Shown: positions 1 through 11,772 of the stretch, piece after piece
Layout: every line of letters begins with the position of its first letter
Numbering within the stretch: the stretch's first letter is position 1
DNA from: Glandiceps talaboti
Lineage: Eukaryota > Hemichordata > Enteropneusta > Spengelidae
Assembly (NCBI RefSeq): GCF_964340395.1
Contig: NC_135551.1
Location: 9,226,379 to 9,290,378, forward strand
Length of the DNA: 64,000 bases
Reading direction: 5' to 3'
Position numbers and translations under genes: made by a program
Notes under the pieces: generated by a model
What the model was told of the DNA's origin: nothing
Seen by the model: only the letters and a program-made list of their open reading frames with translations
Database searches by the model: none

Positions 1-167
1 ACAACATCGATATCCAGCACATTGAATTAAATTAAATCAGACTTGAAAAACCGAATCGAACAGAACAGAACCGAAGTGAATAAGACCCAAACAGAAATTG
101 ATTTATTAAAATAAAAACTTTTTAGGTATGATATAATAAACGAAATGGTTGAATTAAAATAAATTTA

Positions 168-213
168 AGTGAGTGAGTGAGTGAGTGAGTGAGTGAATGA
201 ATGGATGGATGCA
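168..213. repeat. GTGA tetranucleotide microsatellite
   Basis: About ten GAGT/GTGA units grade into GAATGAATGGATGGAT. It is simple sequence with no coding meaning, in the 3' flank of the CUB-like gene. Confidence 0.9.
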
Positions 214-298
214 TGGAAGGAAACACTATCTCCTTATTCACTTTATAAAATTCATACTATCAGCAACCATCATTGGTGGCGCTATAATTATATAGTCT

Positions 299-301
<3 letters not shown>

Positions 302-349
<48 letters not shown>
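302..349. repeat. CA dinucleotide microsatellite
   Basis: An uninterrupted run of about 24 CA units. Reading through it gives a poly-(His-Thr) pseudo-ORF, which should not be taken as a gene. Confidence 0.95.
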
Positions 350-639
350 AAATATTGAAGCAAGGCTTTCAGGAACAACCTAGTCTTACCGCAATGACCT
401 ATATTAAAGTGATGGAATGCATCCAGTTTAATAAACTAGATCAATGTAGAGTACTTTTTATCATTCTATAACCACCCCCAATTTCAAATGGATTTTCTTA
501 GCCATATGCGTTTGTGTTCTTGTTTGTATACTTAAGTGTGTTTGTTTATTTTTTTCCGAACAATTTTTTATAACAAATGTATCATCCATCTTTAATTCTG
601 GAGCACAGATAAAACTAGCTGAGGCTTACATTTGAAACG

Positions 640-3600
640 TCAAATTTGATACTTACAAACGCTTAGCGTGACGTCAGCGGAATAGATTCCCTCGTTATTG
701 ACGTAATGAATAGCTAATGAGTCAGTCTTAAAATCAAGCATGTAAGAAGGTTCATAATATCTAAAGTAGCACTCGGGCTTGTCCTCGTGATCGTCACTGG
801 AACTGAGGCGATGACTAGAAGAAGAAGAGCAATACTCGTTATCATACTTAGAGTCTTCAAGACCATCTACTACGGGTTCAAAGGTGAAAAACTGATATCT
901 TTGTTCTGTGTAGAAGTGTTGAAATACCACCAAGAGTGTCGCTCCAGGAACACTATTAATGACAGTGGTACATCGACTGATGACACGGCTGTACCGAAAC
1001 TTCAGAACCATATCCTCACCCAGGCCGATGTTAGTGTCATTAAGGCAATGCGCACTGTAGCCTGTAAAGATAGATAGCATGGGTTGAGAAACAACTACAT
1101 GTAAATCCTTAAATGACAACACATGATCCAACAATCGAACAGTTTTAGCAACAACATAAAATAACGCTGATATTAGTAGCGGCCATGTTGGATTTAGTAT
1201 GGTCGTCAATAAATAAAAATACAAGCAATGTACATTTTTACTATTTTTAGATAATGTATAACATACTAATAATCTTTGAAAAGGAATATCTAATAATATT
1301 AAACTGTGCCTAAGGTTCATCCTCCATTATTTATAAACAATAAAATCGGAGTTTATGAGAAAAAAGAAGTGATACTAATATGGTATCAATGTATAGGAAA
1401 ATGTGTCCAATATATCATTTTGGACGCCACGTAAAAGATATCTGATTGTAGACTACAAAAGAGAAGAATATACCTCTGTCAGTATTTAAATGGCCATTTG
1501 CATAAGCAATGAGTACTTATTTTGGGATCTGTGATTACTAAACAAATTTACCATGCTTTCCTATCATTTAAAAAAGGTGAAATAACAGATTTGTGTTCAC
1601 GTTTGTTAGAGAGCGTATTTATTTATTTTTGATAATATATGTACAGGTGGATTTGTAAAGAATTTTGAATAAGACAACCAAGCACTTGAAATAACAAGTA
1701 AACACACAAAAATCATTTCATGTACAATCAAACTTATCGCACATGAGCTTATTTTGCTCTTTTCTGAGTTACGAACACAAAAAACATTGATTTTCAATAA
1801 GAATATATAGGAAATTATTTAACAATTACAACTTTAAAATAAATATCCATTTCTCATCCATATGGGCACTTTTAATGAAGGGAAATTATAATCTTATTAA
1901 TATGACATGAATACTTTACACTACAAGAAAAGTCCAATTTACCCACCTTTACCCTAACAATCTACCATCTCTGTCCAGGGGTAGTACGAGACGCAGTGCC
2001 ACTTTTGACTGTCTACAGCCCCCAGGGGAGAGATCACCGGGGGTAAATTAAGTCAAAGGAGGAACTTCGTCTCATACACACATTTACACATCCTCTGCCC
2101 AAGATTTACCCCGATGGAAAGACATAGTCAAATATAACTTTTCGTATATCACTTTCACCTACCTTTACTGAGATCCGATATCTCCTCACTCAAGGTGTCG
2201 TCCTAGAAAATATAAAAACGAATATACTTTGAAATAGATTGGAAAATATGTTCCATTTTGGACATTCAAGACCTTATCGTTCGTTGTGTTAACCTATTTG
2301 TCTCTTCATATTTGTAAAATACACAAGTATAGCTATGATACCGTTAGAATATGACACAAGGGTGCATGTTGCGTTGATAGAGCGATCCAGCTATCATATT
2401 TATTTTCAAAACGTTCCTAAATAAACTGATATCTGAATATCTTTGAGGCGTGATTCAAACCAATGATTTTCCGACTCTTAATCTTCAGCCAAACCACTAC
2501 ATCACAGGAAGCCGTTTTTTTTCATTTGAACAGGATGTGGGGGTCCTGTTTAGAGAAAGTAAATTGATCGAAAGTAAATTGATCGAGGGTCACATCCTAA
2601 CGGAATCATGGAAGAGTCATATTTTATGCAATAGAGAGGTCTTGATTTTCCCCGGTCCTACCCCTTGTAACACAAGCACGAATGCATGCCACACAATGGG
2701 TCAAACAGGACAGCGTTGGCAATAGCCACGTGTCAGTATAAACATAATACTAGTATTCTTAATGCTGTACATACAGTTGATGTCAACTGAATAAAAACTA
2801 CCAAAGTACCATTGTTTTCGTACTGGTATTAAGTTGGACATACAGACACAGTAATGACACTGTTTATTAACCCTTTAAACATGCTATTGTTGAACAATTT
2901 CAATTTTCAATTATAATTGTCAACGGAAATTGGTTTATTATAAACTCTAATTGAAATAATCGTCTAAACGGGAGGCTATTACTGGATTGTTTGAATAATT
3001 GTTTATGTGAGCTGGGATGGGGGCGAAGTTGGATAAAAGGGCTATTTAAAGACGAGATTTGCTCCCGAAAACGAGACTCGCCTATGAGCAATTTTGAAAG
3101 ACAGGGACCCCTTTTGTAGGTGCATCTTATTACTATTCGAAGGACGTATAGTCGCTGGTCTTGTAAGGCCAAATAAAAATGATTATGTGCTTTCGGTTAC
3201 CTGACCCCACATCGTTTTTCACTGCTGACGCTTAACTTATTTTTCACATATTCGAGAAGAAAATAAAATCGTGAAAATTATGTGATGTCTCGCCAGAAAT
3301 AGTGGATGCAAAAACTGATATCCACTTAAACGTATAATATAACACTGTTCTTCCAATCTGCAATGGATGTACAGCTGATAGGAGGAAACTGATATAACAC
3401 AGACCATTTTGAAAACAACGGAAACTATAAGTACCTGTGTACTAGATACCCGCACATTACAAAAATAAAAATCTACCTACCAAACCTATTCTAAGATTGA
3501 GTGTAATCGGAACCATACAATGTCTTTCATTAGGCCTAAGGCATAGTAGCGAGACAATACGACATGTATCCCTGCTCACCTTCTTAAATATTAGGGGTAC

Positions 3601-5170
3601 ACCTCTATCAACAGAGTAATTTGCCTCTAGACCTGTTTCAAAATTAAAGACTGTTTATTTAAGCAATAAACCACCCTGGGGATGGTATACCAAGAGGTTT
3701 TGACCAGTGAACGAAATATATGCACGGGCGACAGCGAGTGCATATATTGAGTTCACTGGTCAAAACCGAGTGGTATACCTTCCCCAGGGGGTGGTGATTT
3801 ATCGCTATTATATTATACTAGTATATTGATAATATCGGAAACAAGATAAGAACTAACGTTTTCTCGTTTCATATGCGCCCCTGTGTCTAATTTGCATAAC
3901 AATAACGCTGCTTTTCAAGACAGCTGATCTTGGCATCAATGTGAACGTCGTGCAGCGACTGGATTTATTTTATCTGCTGGTCGTTTCTAGGGATAATCTG
4001 TACATTGATCGGCTCATTAAAAGTGCACAGTGATGAATAAACAACCTGTTTGACTCAAAGTATAAACTTGAAGTGGTTTATTGAATACAGCGTGCTTCGA
4101 TCGCTCCCGGCCGAAATCGTGACTCGGTGAAGTGATAGACAAGTTGATATTTACAATGTATTTATATTACTGGAAGTTACGTCAGCAGATTTTCGGGTTT
4201 GAGGATTTTCCTCCTGGATTGATGACTGATACTCTAGGACAGGATCCCATACAAATTTCTATTTAGATTAATGGTAAGTCGGCCAGTGTAAGCTCTTTCA
4301 TTTCACTTGCTTCATTTTTATGACAGGACAGGACAGCTCACCAAATTGATGTTTCCACTCCAGCCGCGCCGAGGCTGGGACCGATCTCGTGCATGCCTAG
4401 CGCCTTGACCTTAGTACATGTAGTAGGCGATGATTTGAACAAATACGCGATGACTGGGTTGCTTTCGAAATTTCCTTCATAATTTCTCGTAAAATGTTGT
4501 CACATTGAGAGAAACTCCTACTCTGACAATTCGAAGAGTTCACTATCAGTATCACGGCAGACTACAACTCAATGCTCGTAGACGAACAAAATTTGGACGC
4601 CTGCCAGCAGTGCATTATCACTCGTTTTAGACGCGCTGGTTCGATGTCTAGACCAATCAGATCCCTCCACCATCAATATACTGGTATAATAAAATCATAA
4701 TTATGGGATAATTTCATTTTTCGCATATATTCCGTCTTCACAAAAACCTACAATACGTGTAAACCAGTTTACTAAAACTAAAATTACGGTATCAAAATTG
4801 AATCTTACTTCCACACCTCGGCAGCTTTCACATAATTTCATTGAATATCAATATACAACATAAAGGTATTAAATGTGAGCTGTTTTGTATGAAAAATGCA
4901 TGGTTATGTCTTGATGGTATTGATATTTGTTCCTCTTACCATCACATGTCAATTTACCGTTACAATACCAAAAAACAAATGCGTGTCCAGGAGTACCTGG
5001 ATACTCTGGCAAATATACTTTGTCATGTATTTATTTATAAATTTTATTTAATGTCTAAGGAGACAGACTTGATTAGCTAGTAGCTATTTTTCTAGTCTCC
5101 TTTTACTTACCTCAAAACTTGTATTATTTCATTTTGTCTACAATTGTAAATTTGATAAGTAGGTAATAAA

Positions 5171-5207
<37 letters not shown>

Positions 5208-5819
5208 CAACAACAACGCTCACAGATTTGAATAAAATTTTTGACATGTTTTCTGATTTGAATATCTAGGAAATAATTCAATTTCATAACGTACAAGGCT
5301 CCCCTCGTATAGCTATCTATGTGTATAATGCTTTTGAAACAAGGATATTTTTAGTTTAGATAAATATCGCCATATACGTGTTCTTTGTATTTTTCTTATA
5401 TATTTACATACTGTATGTAAGGTTATAGACGTTCTGTTTATTTTTATTTTTTTTTTTGGGGGGACGTAACTTATTAGTCTGAAGGGGCTGGGCAGATGTA
5501 CATCTCTCCGTATATGTATTGCATGTCACTATAATAAACTACTATACTATACTACAATACAATGGCGATAGATATGAATGTGTACAGTCACAAACAAAAA
5601 GTAATTCTTGAAAGACGAAAATGGCCTTGTATAAGATTAGACATAGAAAATGCCCACTCAACAATTCTATTAATTCTCCAATTCTAGTTTTGTCCACTAA
5701 AGATGTTACAAACCCGAACCTACCTTTACATTAGACGCAGTGATTACACACATGCAACTACAAAGCCAAACGATGATAAGGGTTTTAACCACCAAACCGT
5801 TTTCTTTAATGGTACCCAT
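640..5819 (-). CDS. Secreted protein with one CUB-like domain (three exons)
   Basis: The model joins three minus-strand exons. Exon 1 (5819-5724) starts at ATG and encodes 32 residues with a hydrophobic signal-peptide core (KTLIIVWLCSCMCVITAS), ending AAG|GTAGGT. Exon 2 (2202-2163, 40 bp) is preceded by TTTTCTAG and ends AAAG|GTAGGT. Exon 3 (1061-640) follows CTATCTTTACAG and runs to a stop. Phases agree (0/0, then 1/1), giving about 185 residues. After the signal peptide is a 13-residue acidic linker, then one domain. The domain has Cys, about 26 residues, Cys, then alternating beta-like strands, two more Cys, and a final strand ending in VCKY, as in CUB domains. A Ser/Asp/Glu-rich insert (about residues 120-140) is unusual. 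CUB domains are extracellular binding modules; no ligand can be named. An upstream in-frame Met at 5891 is an alternative start. Further small exons in the long introns cannot be excluded. Confidence 0.6.
1062..2162 (-). other. Intron 2 of CUB-like gene
   Basis: AT-rich non-coding sequence between the 40-bp exon and the CUB exon. It has a GT start (GTAGGTGAAAG) and a pyrimidine-rich CTATCTTTACAG end on the minus strand. No conserved coding exon is visible inside. Confidence 0.5.
3188..3540. repeat. Dispersed repeat, copy 1 (partner at 26850-27200)
   Basis: About 350 bp aligns by eye, in the same orientation, with 26850-27200. Both share a GGTTACC/CCGA start, then a CAAGAAA/GAGAAGAAAATAA stretch. 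Both then share AGTGGATGC..AAACTGATATC, GCCAATCTG/TCCAATCTG and TCTTTCATTAGGCC. Identity is roughly 70-75% with indels. Neither copy is coding. It sits in intron 1 of the CUB-like gene. Confidence 0.75.
3660..3801. repeat. Foldback hairpin (about 60-bp arms)
   Basis: The left arm reads CCACCCTGGGGATGGTATAC, AGGTTTTGACCAGTGAAC and ATATATGCAC. After about 13 bases (GGGCGACAGCGAG) it is answered by the reverse complement: TGCATATAT, GTTCACTGGTCAAAACC, GTATACCTTCCCCAGGGGGTGGT. The arms are nearly complementary over about 60 bp, so the transcript or single strand would form a long hairpin. It is probably a foldback MITE or the end of a larger element. Confidence 0.85.
3802..4703. mobile_element. 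Possible non-autonomous DNA element adjoining the foldback
   Basis: The sequence just right of the foldback (TATTATACTAGTATATTGAT, about 3808-3830) reappears inverted at about 4664-4690 (ATCAATATACTGGTATAATA). This suggests terminal inverted repeats of about 25 bp enclosing about 850 bp. The interior has no open frame of note. Target-site duplications were not identified, so the boundaries are tentative. Confidence 0.35.
5172..5203. repeat. AT dinucleotide microsatellite
   Basis: About 15 AT units in intron 1 of the CUB-like gene. Confidence 0.9.
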
Positions 5820-6254
5820 CTTGTCCAGCCGATTGCACCTCAAGTGTACGTGTACACGAAAGCTGTGGTTAAATGATATACATCCAACCAATGTTTCGGT
5901 AACTGTTTGCAGAATAATAGATCATCCCTTATTTGCCCAATTAACCAACAAATTTCCTGCAGTAGAATTCATCATGTATCAGGTAACCATTAATTTCCAT
6001 TGAAATTAATCCTGAATCTGTTTTTGAGAATAGGTGATTTATTTGTTTGTACTCAAGTGTACAAATACCTTCTATATTTAAGTGGCAGGGTGGGGGTGGT
6101 GGTAGTATAATATAGTGGATGGTTCATACTGTCCATCCCAGTAATAGCAGCAACACATGGAAATGCTTAAATATGGTCCTGTCATTGTTCAGTGTCATGA
6201 GTTAAGGTCTTAATCAAAATTGCAGTTAGGTTTTCTGAAAAAAAATGGCATTTT
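5820..6254. other. Upstream region of CUB-like gene; no feature seen
   Basis: AT-rich sequence 5' of the proposed signal-peptide exon. No clear TATA box or other promoter element stands out, and nothing coding is recognisable. Confidence 0.4.
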
Positions 6255-6765
6255 TAGGTCATATATATACCTATCTATATAACCACTGTTTGACCGCTCC
6301 CAAATTGTTATTAAACTGTTTGTTGACTACATTTCTTCCAATGACAATACTCGGTACTAAAATCTAATCAAAACAAGATTCATTTTAGTCCTGTGGTCTC
6401 ATTAATTTACATATATGAGGTGTCAACAATGACGTGTTCGCAAATATAGAACCCTGGATTTCTATGGCGGGAATATATGTCCATGTCTTGGCACTCCCAA
6501 ATTGTTGTTTGTTGAGAAAATGGTTCCCCCTGACAGTACGTATACCTTATAATAATCTAATCAAACCTGGTTTCAGTTTAGTTAGAGTCCTAGGAAGTAC
6601 ATTATTGAAGTATTCCAAATGGCATGTATATTGGCCAATATACATAAATATAGCCTCAATATATGTACACGTCTTGACCCCTCTCAAATTGTTAATAATT
6701 GTTTGCTGACTAAATGGCTTCTGCTCACAAAACAGTCTTAGTTTGGTCCTAGGGTATGATTAAGT
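6255..6765. repeat. Degenerate tandem repeat, about 190-bp unit, three copies
   Basis: CTCCCAAATTGTT or CTCTCAAATTGTT recurs near 6297, 6496 and 6684, each followed by TGTTTG(T/C)TGA. After each comes a block of AATCTAATCAAA (first two copies) and AGTCCT/GGTCCTAGG. The unit spacing is about 190 bp and the copies are strongly diverged. Short open frames across it are repeat artefacts. Confidence 0.65.
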
Positions 6766-6830
6766 ACTAATAAGATATATCACTAAGTGTGTCACCTAAA
6801 TACATGTATTGTAGGTATTAACACATGGTC

Positions 6831-6970
6831 CGTTCATATTTACCGGGTGAGGGGGTTTGGTCAAAAAGGTGAGGGTTAGAGATAGGAGTGTAATAAACGC
6901 CCCGAGTACTTTCTAATTTACTTCTATATATATATACATTCCAACTAAGAATCCAACACTCTTATACACT
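6831..6970. repeat. Direct repeat, copy 1 of 2
   Basis: The sequence starts near GTCCGTTCAT, continues with GGTTTGGTCAAAAAGG and ends near CATTCCAACTAAGAATCCAA. It recurs in the same orientation at 7385-7515. The pair, about 130 bp each and 550 bp apart, could be the ends of a decayed insertion or a local duplication. Confidence 0.75.
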
Positions 6971-7384
6971 ATAATCCAAAAGCATAGGGTTTGAATGTGT
7001 CACAGTTACGATTTACCGTTAAGTGTTTTGTTATTCAGTGTCAGGTTTTTGTTTTAGTTAGGTAACTTTCTGTCCTTGTACTTGTGTAAATTTCTTTACC
7101 TTCATGAATTTCATTAGATAGTCAAATAGTTTTAGACAGGTGTACATTGTCAGGTATAAAAAGCCCAACGCACAGGTCACCGGTACATTCATTTTTTGTG
7201 TAGCCAGCAAGGCAACAACCTACCTGTATCATTTCACTTCGTACTTCAGCTCCTGCCCTTTCCGTTATGTGTGTGTAATAAAGTTTATTTAAGTTTACAA
7301 CTACATCAACTGGTATGATATTTGGAGTGTGAGGCGTGACAAATGCATGGGAGGTTACATACGCCTCGTTCACGGAGGTTACAT

Positions 7385-7515
7385 ACGGCCCCGTTCATTT
7401 TATAGGGTGAGGAGTTTGGTCAAAAAGGGGAGGATTAGAGCTAGGGCTGTCATATACACCCTGAATACTCTCTAACATACCTTTATATACATTCCAACTA
7501 AGAATTCAACACTCT
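7385..7515. repeat. Direct repeat, copy 2 of 2
   Basis: Partner of 6831-6970. Shared landmarks in order are CCGTTCAT, GGTTTGGTCAAAAAGG, GGATTAGAG/GGTTAGAGA and CATTCCAACTAAGAATTCAA. Confidence 0.75.
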
Positions 7516-7799
7516 GTTTGAAAGTTACAATATTGGAGAATGTACTATTCGAGAGCATTCCTGTATGTAATTCAAAAGACGCTCACTCGATTGCCTTGGT
7601 ATTTGCTGGGGACATCGGAGATGTGCGTTTTGTTTCAAAAGATTTGGTCATAAATTACTGGACAAATCGGTCTGAAATTAGGTGGGTACTTTCTTGGGGT
7701 GTTTAGATTAAGAATTGTTTATGACATGATCCAATCAGTAATATGCAAATTAGGGCCAAGAATGTGTCTTTTTGGTTACAAATCTATAATTCCCAAACG

Positions 7800-8145
7800 A
7801 GTGTGCAGATGGGACTATGGGACTGAAACTGGTCGGAGCATTTGATGAGTGTTTCTTGAGGTGTTCTGCAGTTATTGTTCAAAACATTTTGACACAACTA
7901 GCCCTAGCAACCATGACCACAGGGATGGGTAGGCAAGTGAATAAAGATTCTAAAAATGTATGCAAATATGCCTAGCCACAAAAACACGCCCATAACAACA
8001 GCCAAATGATGTATATTGCAAATATGAAATTTGGCATGGGTATGTACGTGAATAATGATTCCAATAATGTGAGCAAATAAGCCTAGAAGCAAGACCATGC
8101 CCATAGCAACAGCCAAATGCGGTTGTGCTGTAAACGCCATTGGTC
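7800..8145. repeat. Non-coding repeat R2, copy 1 (contains two 110-bp units)
   Basis: Shared with 8455-8775 in direct orientation. Landmarks are TTCTGCAGTTATT, AAAACATTTTGACACAACT, GGGTAGG..AAGTGAAT and AAATATGCCTA. Within copy 1, an inner unit of about 110 bp occurs twice, marked by AAATATGCCTAGCCACAAAA then GCAAATAAGCCTAGAAGCAA, each followed by CATAACAACAGCCAAATG or CATAGCAACAGCCAAATG. A related copy lies inverted at 47520-47690. Confidence 0.75.
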
Positions 8146-8454
8146 ACATTTTATTGCTATATATGTTCATCATTGTCCCATCTTTAAAGATGGGTGTCAT
8201 TTTTTGAGAGTTGTGGGGAACATTCCTGAGGAAATAGATAGGATGAAAATATAAGCTAAAGCTAATGCACCAGGCATGGTCAAAAGCAAATGCAAGATCC
8301 CACAAATGGTCAAGCAGAACACTAATATCGAATGCGTTTCTTTCACCGTTACAGACTCATTTAAAGGAAATATAAAATCTGTCTTCATATTTTTTATACT
8401 GGTATGTGAATTGGTCAAAAGAATGTCAATGTCAAACACCTATATTTAAACTGC

Positions 8455-8775
8455 AAGGTGAATGGGGGTTGAAACTTTTTTGGGATGTTTCTGTAGGTGT
8501 TATTCTGCAGTTATTTTTGAAAACATTTTGACACAACTGGCCCGAGCAAACCAGACGTTCATAACACAGTTTAAAGATAACTACATGGGTGGGTAGGTAA
8601 GTGAATGCAGATAAAAATGTATGTAAATATGCCTATCAACAGGTCCATATCAATAGCAACAAATACATGATGGTTTACATTGCAAAGATGTAATGTGGGA
8701 AGGGAGTTAAAAATATTCCAAATGAAGACAATTGTACCTAGCAACAGTACCACATCCATAATTGTGCTACAAAAC
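8455..8775. repeat. Non-coding repeat R2, copy 2
   Basis: Diverged direct duplicate of 7800-8145, with the same order of landmarks (TTCTGCAGTTATT, CATTTTGACACAACTGGCCC, AATATGCCTA, AATAGCAACA). It is non-coding. Confidence 0.7.
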
Positions 8776-8861
8776 CATGAATTGATAATATAGCAGTTTT
8801 TATTCCACATTCAAAATTAGATACCAAAGATGTTGGATATTGAAAGAAATATACATATTCA

Positions 8862-8902
8862 GGGCCGTAGCCTGACCAAATTGCCAAGGGGGGGGGGGGG
8901 GG
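8862..8902 (+). repeat. CCGTAGCCTG motif with G-homopolymer (element end?)
   Basis: GGGCCGTAGCCTGACC is followed within about 15 bases by a run of about 14 G. The same core next to a G-run occurs at 27811-27841 and, inverted, at 10903-10935. This implies a shared terminal sequence of one repeat family. Confidence 0.45.
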
Positions 8903-8929
8903 TAGAACTTTGTCTTGGTGCAATCATGC

Positions 8930-10850
8930 ATTTAAAATTTTGAAAAGTGCTAATTTACATAAATTAGCATGCAATTTACATTATATACATTTTTGCATAC
9001 GCAATTAAATATCATATGTAAGGTCAGAAAAAAAATGCTGGTCAAATGGGTAACCTAACCCATCACACTGGTAGGTAGGTCGATTTCATTTTTTTACAAA
9101 GCTTGACAAGGATAAAACAAACCATATATAATGATAGCAAAATATTTCAGGTCGAGTTTAGATAGAACTTATTCAGTCGTCTTAATACTATCTCATGCAA
9201 TTTGTCTGCATAGCTACAGTTAGGAAATGTACACAATTTACGGTTAAACAAATGGTGTAGTTCCTCTCACCCTCTCTTCTCAAATAATGTTAAGCCCCGC
9301 CGATTGTTATTTTAGCCACCCCTTCTGTCACCTACACTACAGTGAAGATATAAAATCATATGGTACAATGATGCATTGGAAGGAGAGAGACAACTCCAAA
9401 GATGAAAAAAAAAATTGAAAATAAGACAGTGTAGGAGGCCATTTAGAGGCATAAAATATCAAACCATAGACATGATAAAATACCAGAATTGAAACAATTA
9501 TGCTATGCATTACATATTATCTGGAAGTGTATTTTGTTGTGGCAAAGCTGAAAGATATTTTGCAGATGTACACATGGTAAATGACTTGTTCTGAAGTTTA
9601 ATTTGGTTCCAAAAAATCCCGAATAAAGAATAAAACATTTCAAGACTTTTGATGGCCCTATGGTCGTAAACTTGTGTTCAATTCTTTTTAGTGCACATTG
9701 GATATTTAAGCTCAATTCATGCTTGAATGCAACATCAGAGCCAAGTAAACTACTGTATAAGATATTATATAACTTGGAATTGACTTAAATGTATATAGTT
9801 ATATGTACTATTCAGAAAATATGAAGAAATATCTTTAATTTTGAAAAAAAAATGCGAAGCCCACATGAAGATATATTGCCCATCACCAGAAAAAAATATA
9901 TTGGGTAGGTTGAACAGCTTTTTCATTTTTTCTGGCCCAATGTCGTATCTTTCAAAGTATTTGCCGAAAAGATGTCATATTCAAAGTAAAAAAAATGGAT
10001 GGTGCTTTCTCAAATAAGTAACACAACAAATAATCATTTTCTTTCCCCAACTCCCAAAACTGGCATGGCCTCGTTTATGTCGGAACCCAAGGTGAACTCA
10101 TCAGTGAATTCTCCTTGTCATTATCATTATAATGGATATTGAAGTTTGGATTTTGAAGTCGAAGGTACAGCTCTATTTACAAATTCAGGGCCATTCTTTC
10201 CATAGCAAAATGAATTGCGGAATAACGCTAGTGTCAGTGTGCAATGAGATGATTATATCAAAAGACAACGTCGAACACAATTATTGAAAGAATTATCTTC
10301 GAATAGTGGATCTTAAACTGCGTACCTAGTTTAATAGTTTTTTTCAGGACCAAGAAATATTCAAAAAAGAGATCTGCCGTTTTATCAGTATGAAATGTTT
10401 TAATACAAGGAACAATATGTAAATGAGATCGAGCGCATCTTCGGAGTCGCTGCGTGCAGCATAGCAGGCGACCTCATGTTGAACGACTTTTTCCGTCTTT
10501 TTTTTGGAGTTTCACTCGCTGACATTATAATTGCAACTTACTATCTTCAAATGGAGGAGACTTTCAAGACTACTGTTACTCGCGGAAAATGCACAGTGCA
10601 TGTGCGCACTTCGTTTGTACTTTCCCGCACAAAGAATTTTTAATTCGCTGCAAAAGTTAAATTTTTTAACTGGACACATTTTTATTTAAAGTTAAGCCAG
10701 CGTACAATAGCGATATAAGATACATATAAGCGAGGAGTCAGTGTACAGTCACTCTTATTTATAAATTAGTGAACTATTCATTTGAATCGCGCATGCTAGG
10801 AATCGTAACGTAAATAACGATTTTAATAGCATCGCTATGTATTCAAAAAG
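8930..10850. other. AT-rich stretch without recognisable genes
   Basis: I see no conserved domain, splice-bounded exon or strong repeat structure. Short open frames (for example minus strand 9503-9715) have no family resemblance. A slightly GC-richer patch around 10430-10630 is unexplained. Confidence 0.4.
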
Positions 10851-10902
10851 TAGCTTTTTTTCTTTCTTTTTTCCAAAATCTCAGGGGGCAGCTGCCCCCT
10901 TG

Positions 10903-10935
10903 CCCCCCCCCCCCCCTCGCAGGCTACGGTGCTGA
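10903..10935 (-). repeat. CCGTAGCCTG motif with C-homopolymer, inverted copy
   Basis: A run of about 14 C is followed by TCGCAGGCTACGGTGCT. On the minus strand this reads ACCGTAGCCTGCGAGGGG, matching 27811-27841 almost exactly. The adjoining 10855-10900 (CAGGGGGCAGCTGCCCCCTTG) contains a short palindrome. Confidence 0.5.
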
Positions 10936-11199
10936 TATTACATATGTATATTAAATATACATATAATATACATATGTATATATACATGTTTTTTGTTTTT
11001 TTCAGTTTCTCGTGTCCAGGGAAATTTGTTCCTGTAAAGGTCCAGTTGATTGGTCTGGGTGTTGGTGTGAAGATTGACCCTACCTTGAATGTTATGAATG
11101 TGAGTGGAGAAATATATCCTTTGATATAGTTTCTCATATGTTGAATGTAGTCGTAGGTCTGTAGTTTCACAAGCTACAGCTGTATGCATGTAGCTCAGT

Positions 11200-11770
11200 T
11201 CATTTCTGGTAATCTCTAAAGTGATATTGATAGAGGCTTGGGGTTAGCATAAGGGCTAAATGTATTATCTAAACCAGCGCTTCAGACTGTTATTGGGTTG
11301 TTGTATCTAGTTGTGACCACGATGGTAGACGAAATGTGTGAGGAGGCAAAATATGAAAAGCTTTACCAGGTGATGAAATAGGTAGCTGGAAACGGGCTGT
11401 AAATACCTCAGGTGGGGCATGGCTCACCAGAGGTAGTTTCAGCAAAAACTGGCCCTTTAATGCTAGGAATTTCATGAACAACTCCTTGTTGTATTAGGTG
11501 CATTTGTGCTAGAGCAGGGACTGGCTAGAAGGGTAGTGACGATATTCACGAGCCACTGTATCCCGGTACTTCGAAGTCTGTGGAAGGATTTGCTGAGAAG
11601 TGTTTTGTAAAAGGTTACAGACAAGGGTATGAACATTGAGGTCAATTGGCAGGATAATGATTCCAGTAGTATTAAGTCATTCAAGAAGGCAAGGCATTTC
11701 GACAGGACGAGAACAAGGCTACGGTTTGTGGATGTCACATGACCAGGGACCATATTAAACAGCTACAGAA
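11200..11770. other. No recognisable gene
   Basis: Mixed-composition sequence before the retroelement-like block. Open frames on both strands lack recognisable motifs. It may be the decayed 5' part of the element that becomes recognisable at 11773. Confidence 0.35.
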
Positions 11771-11772
11771 AC

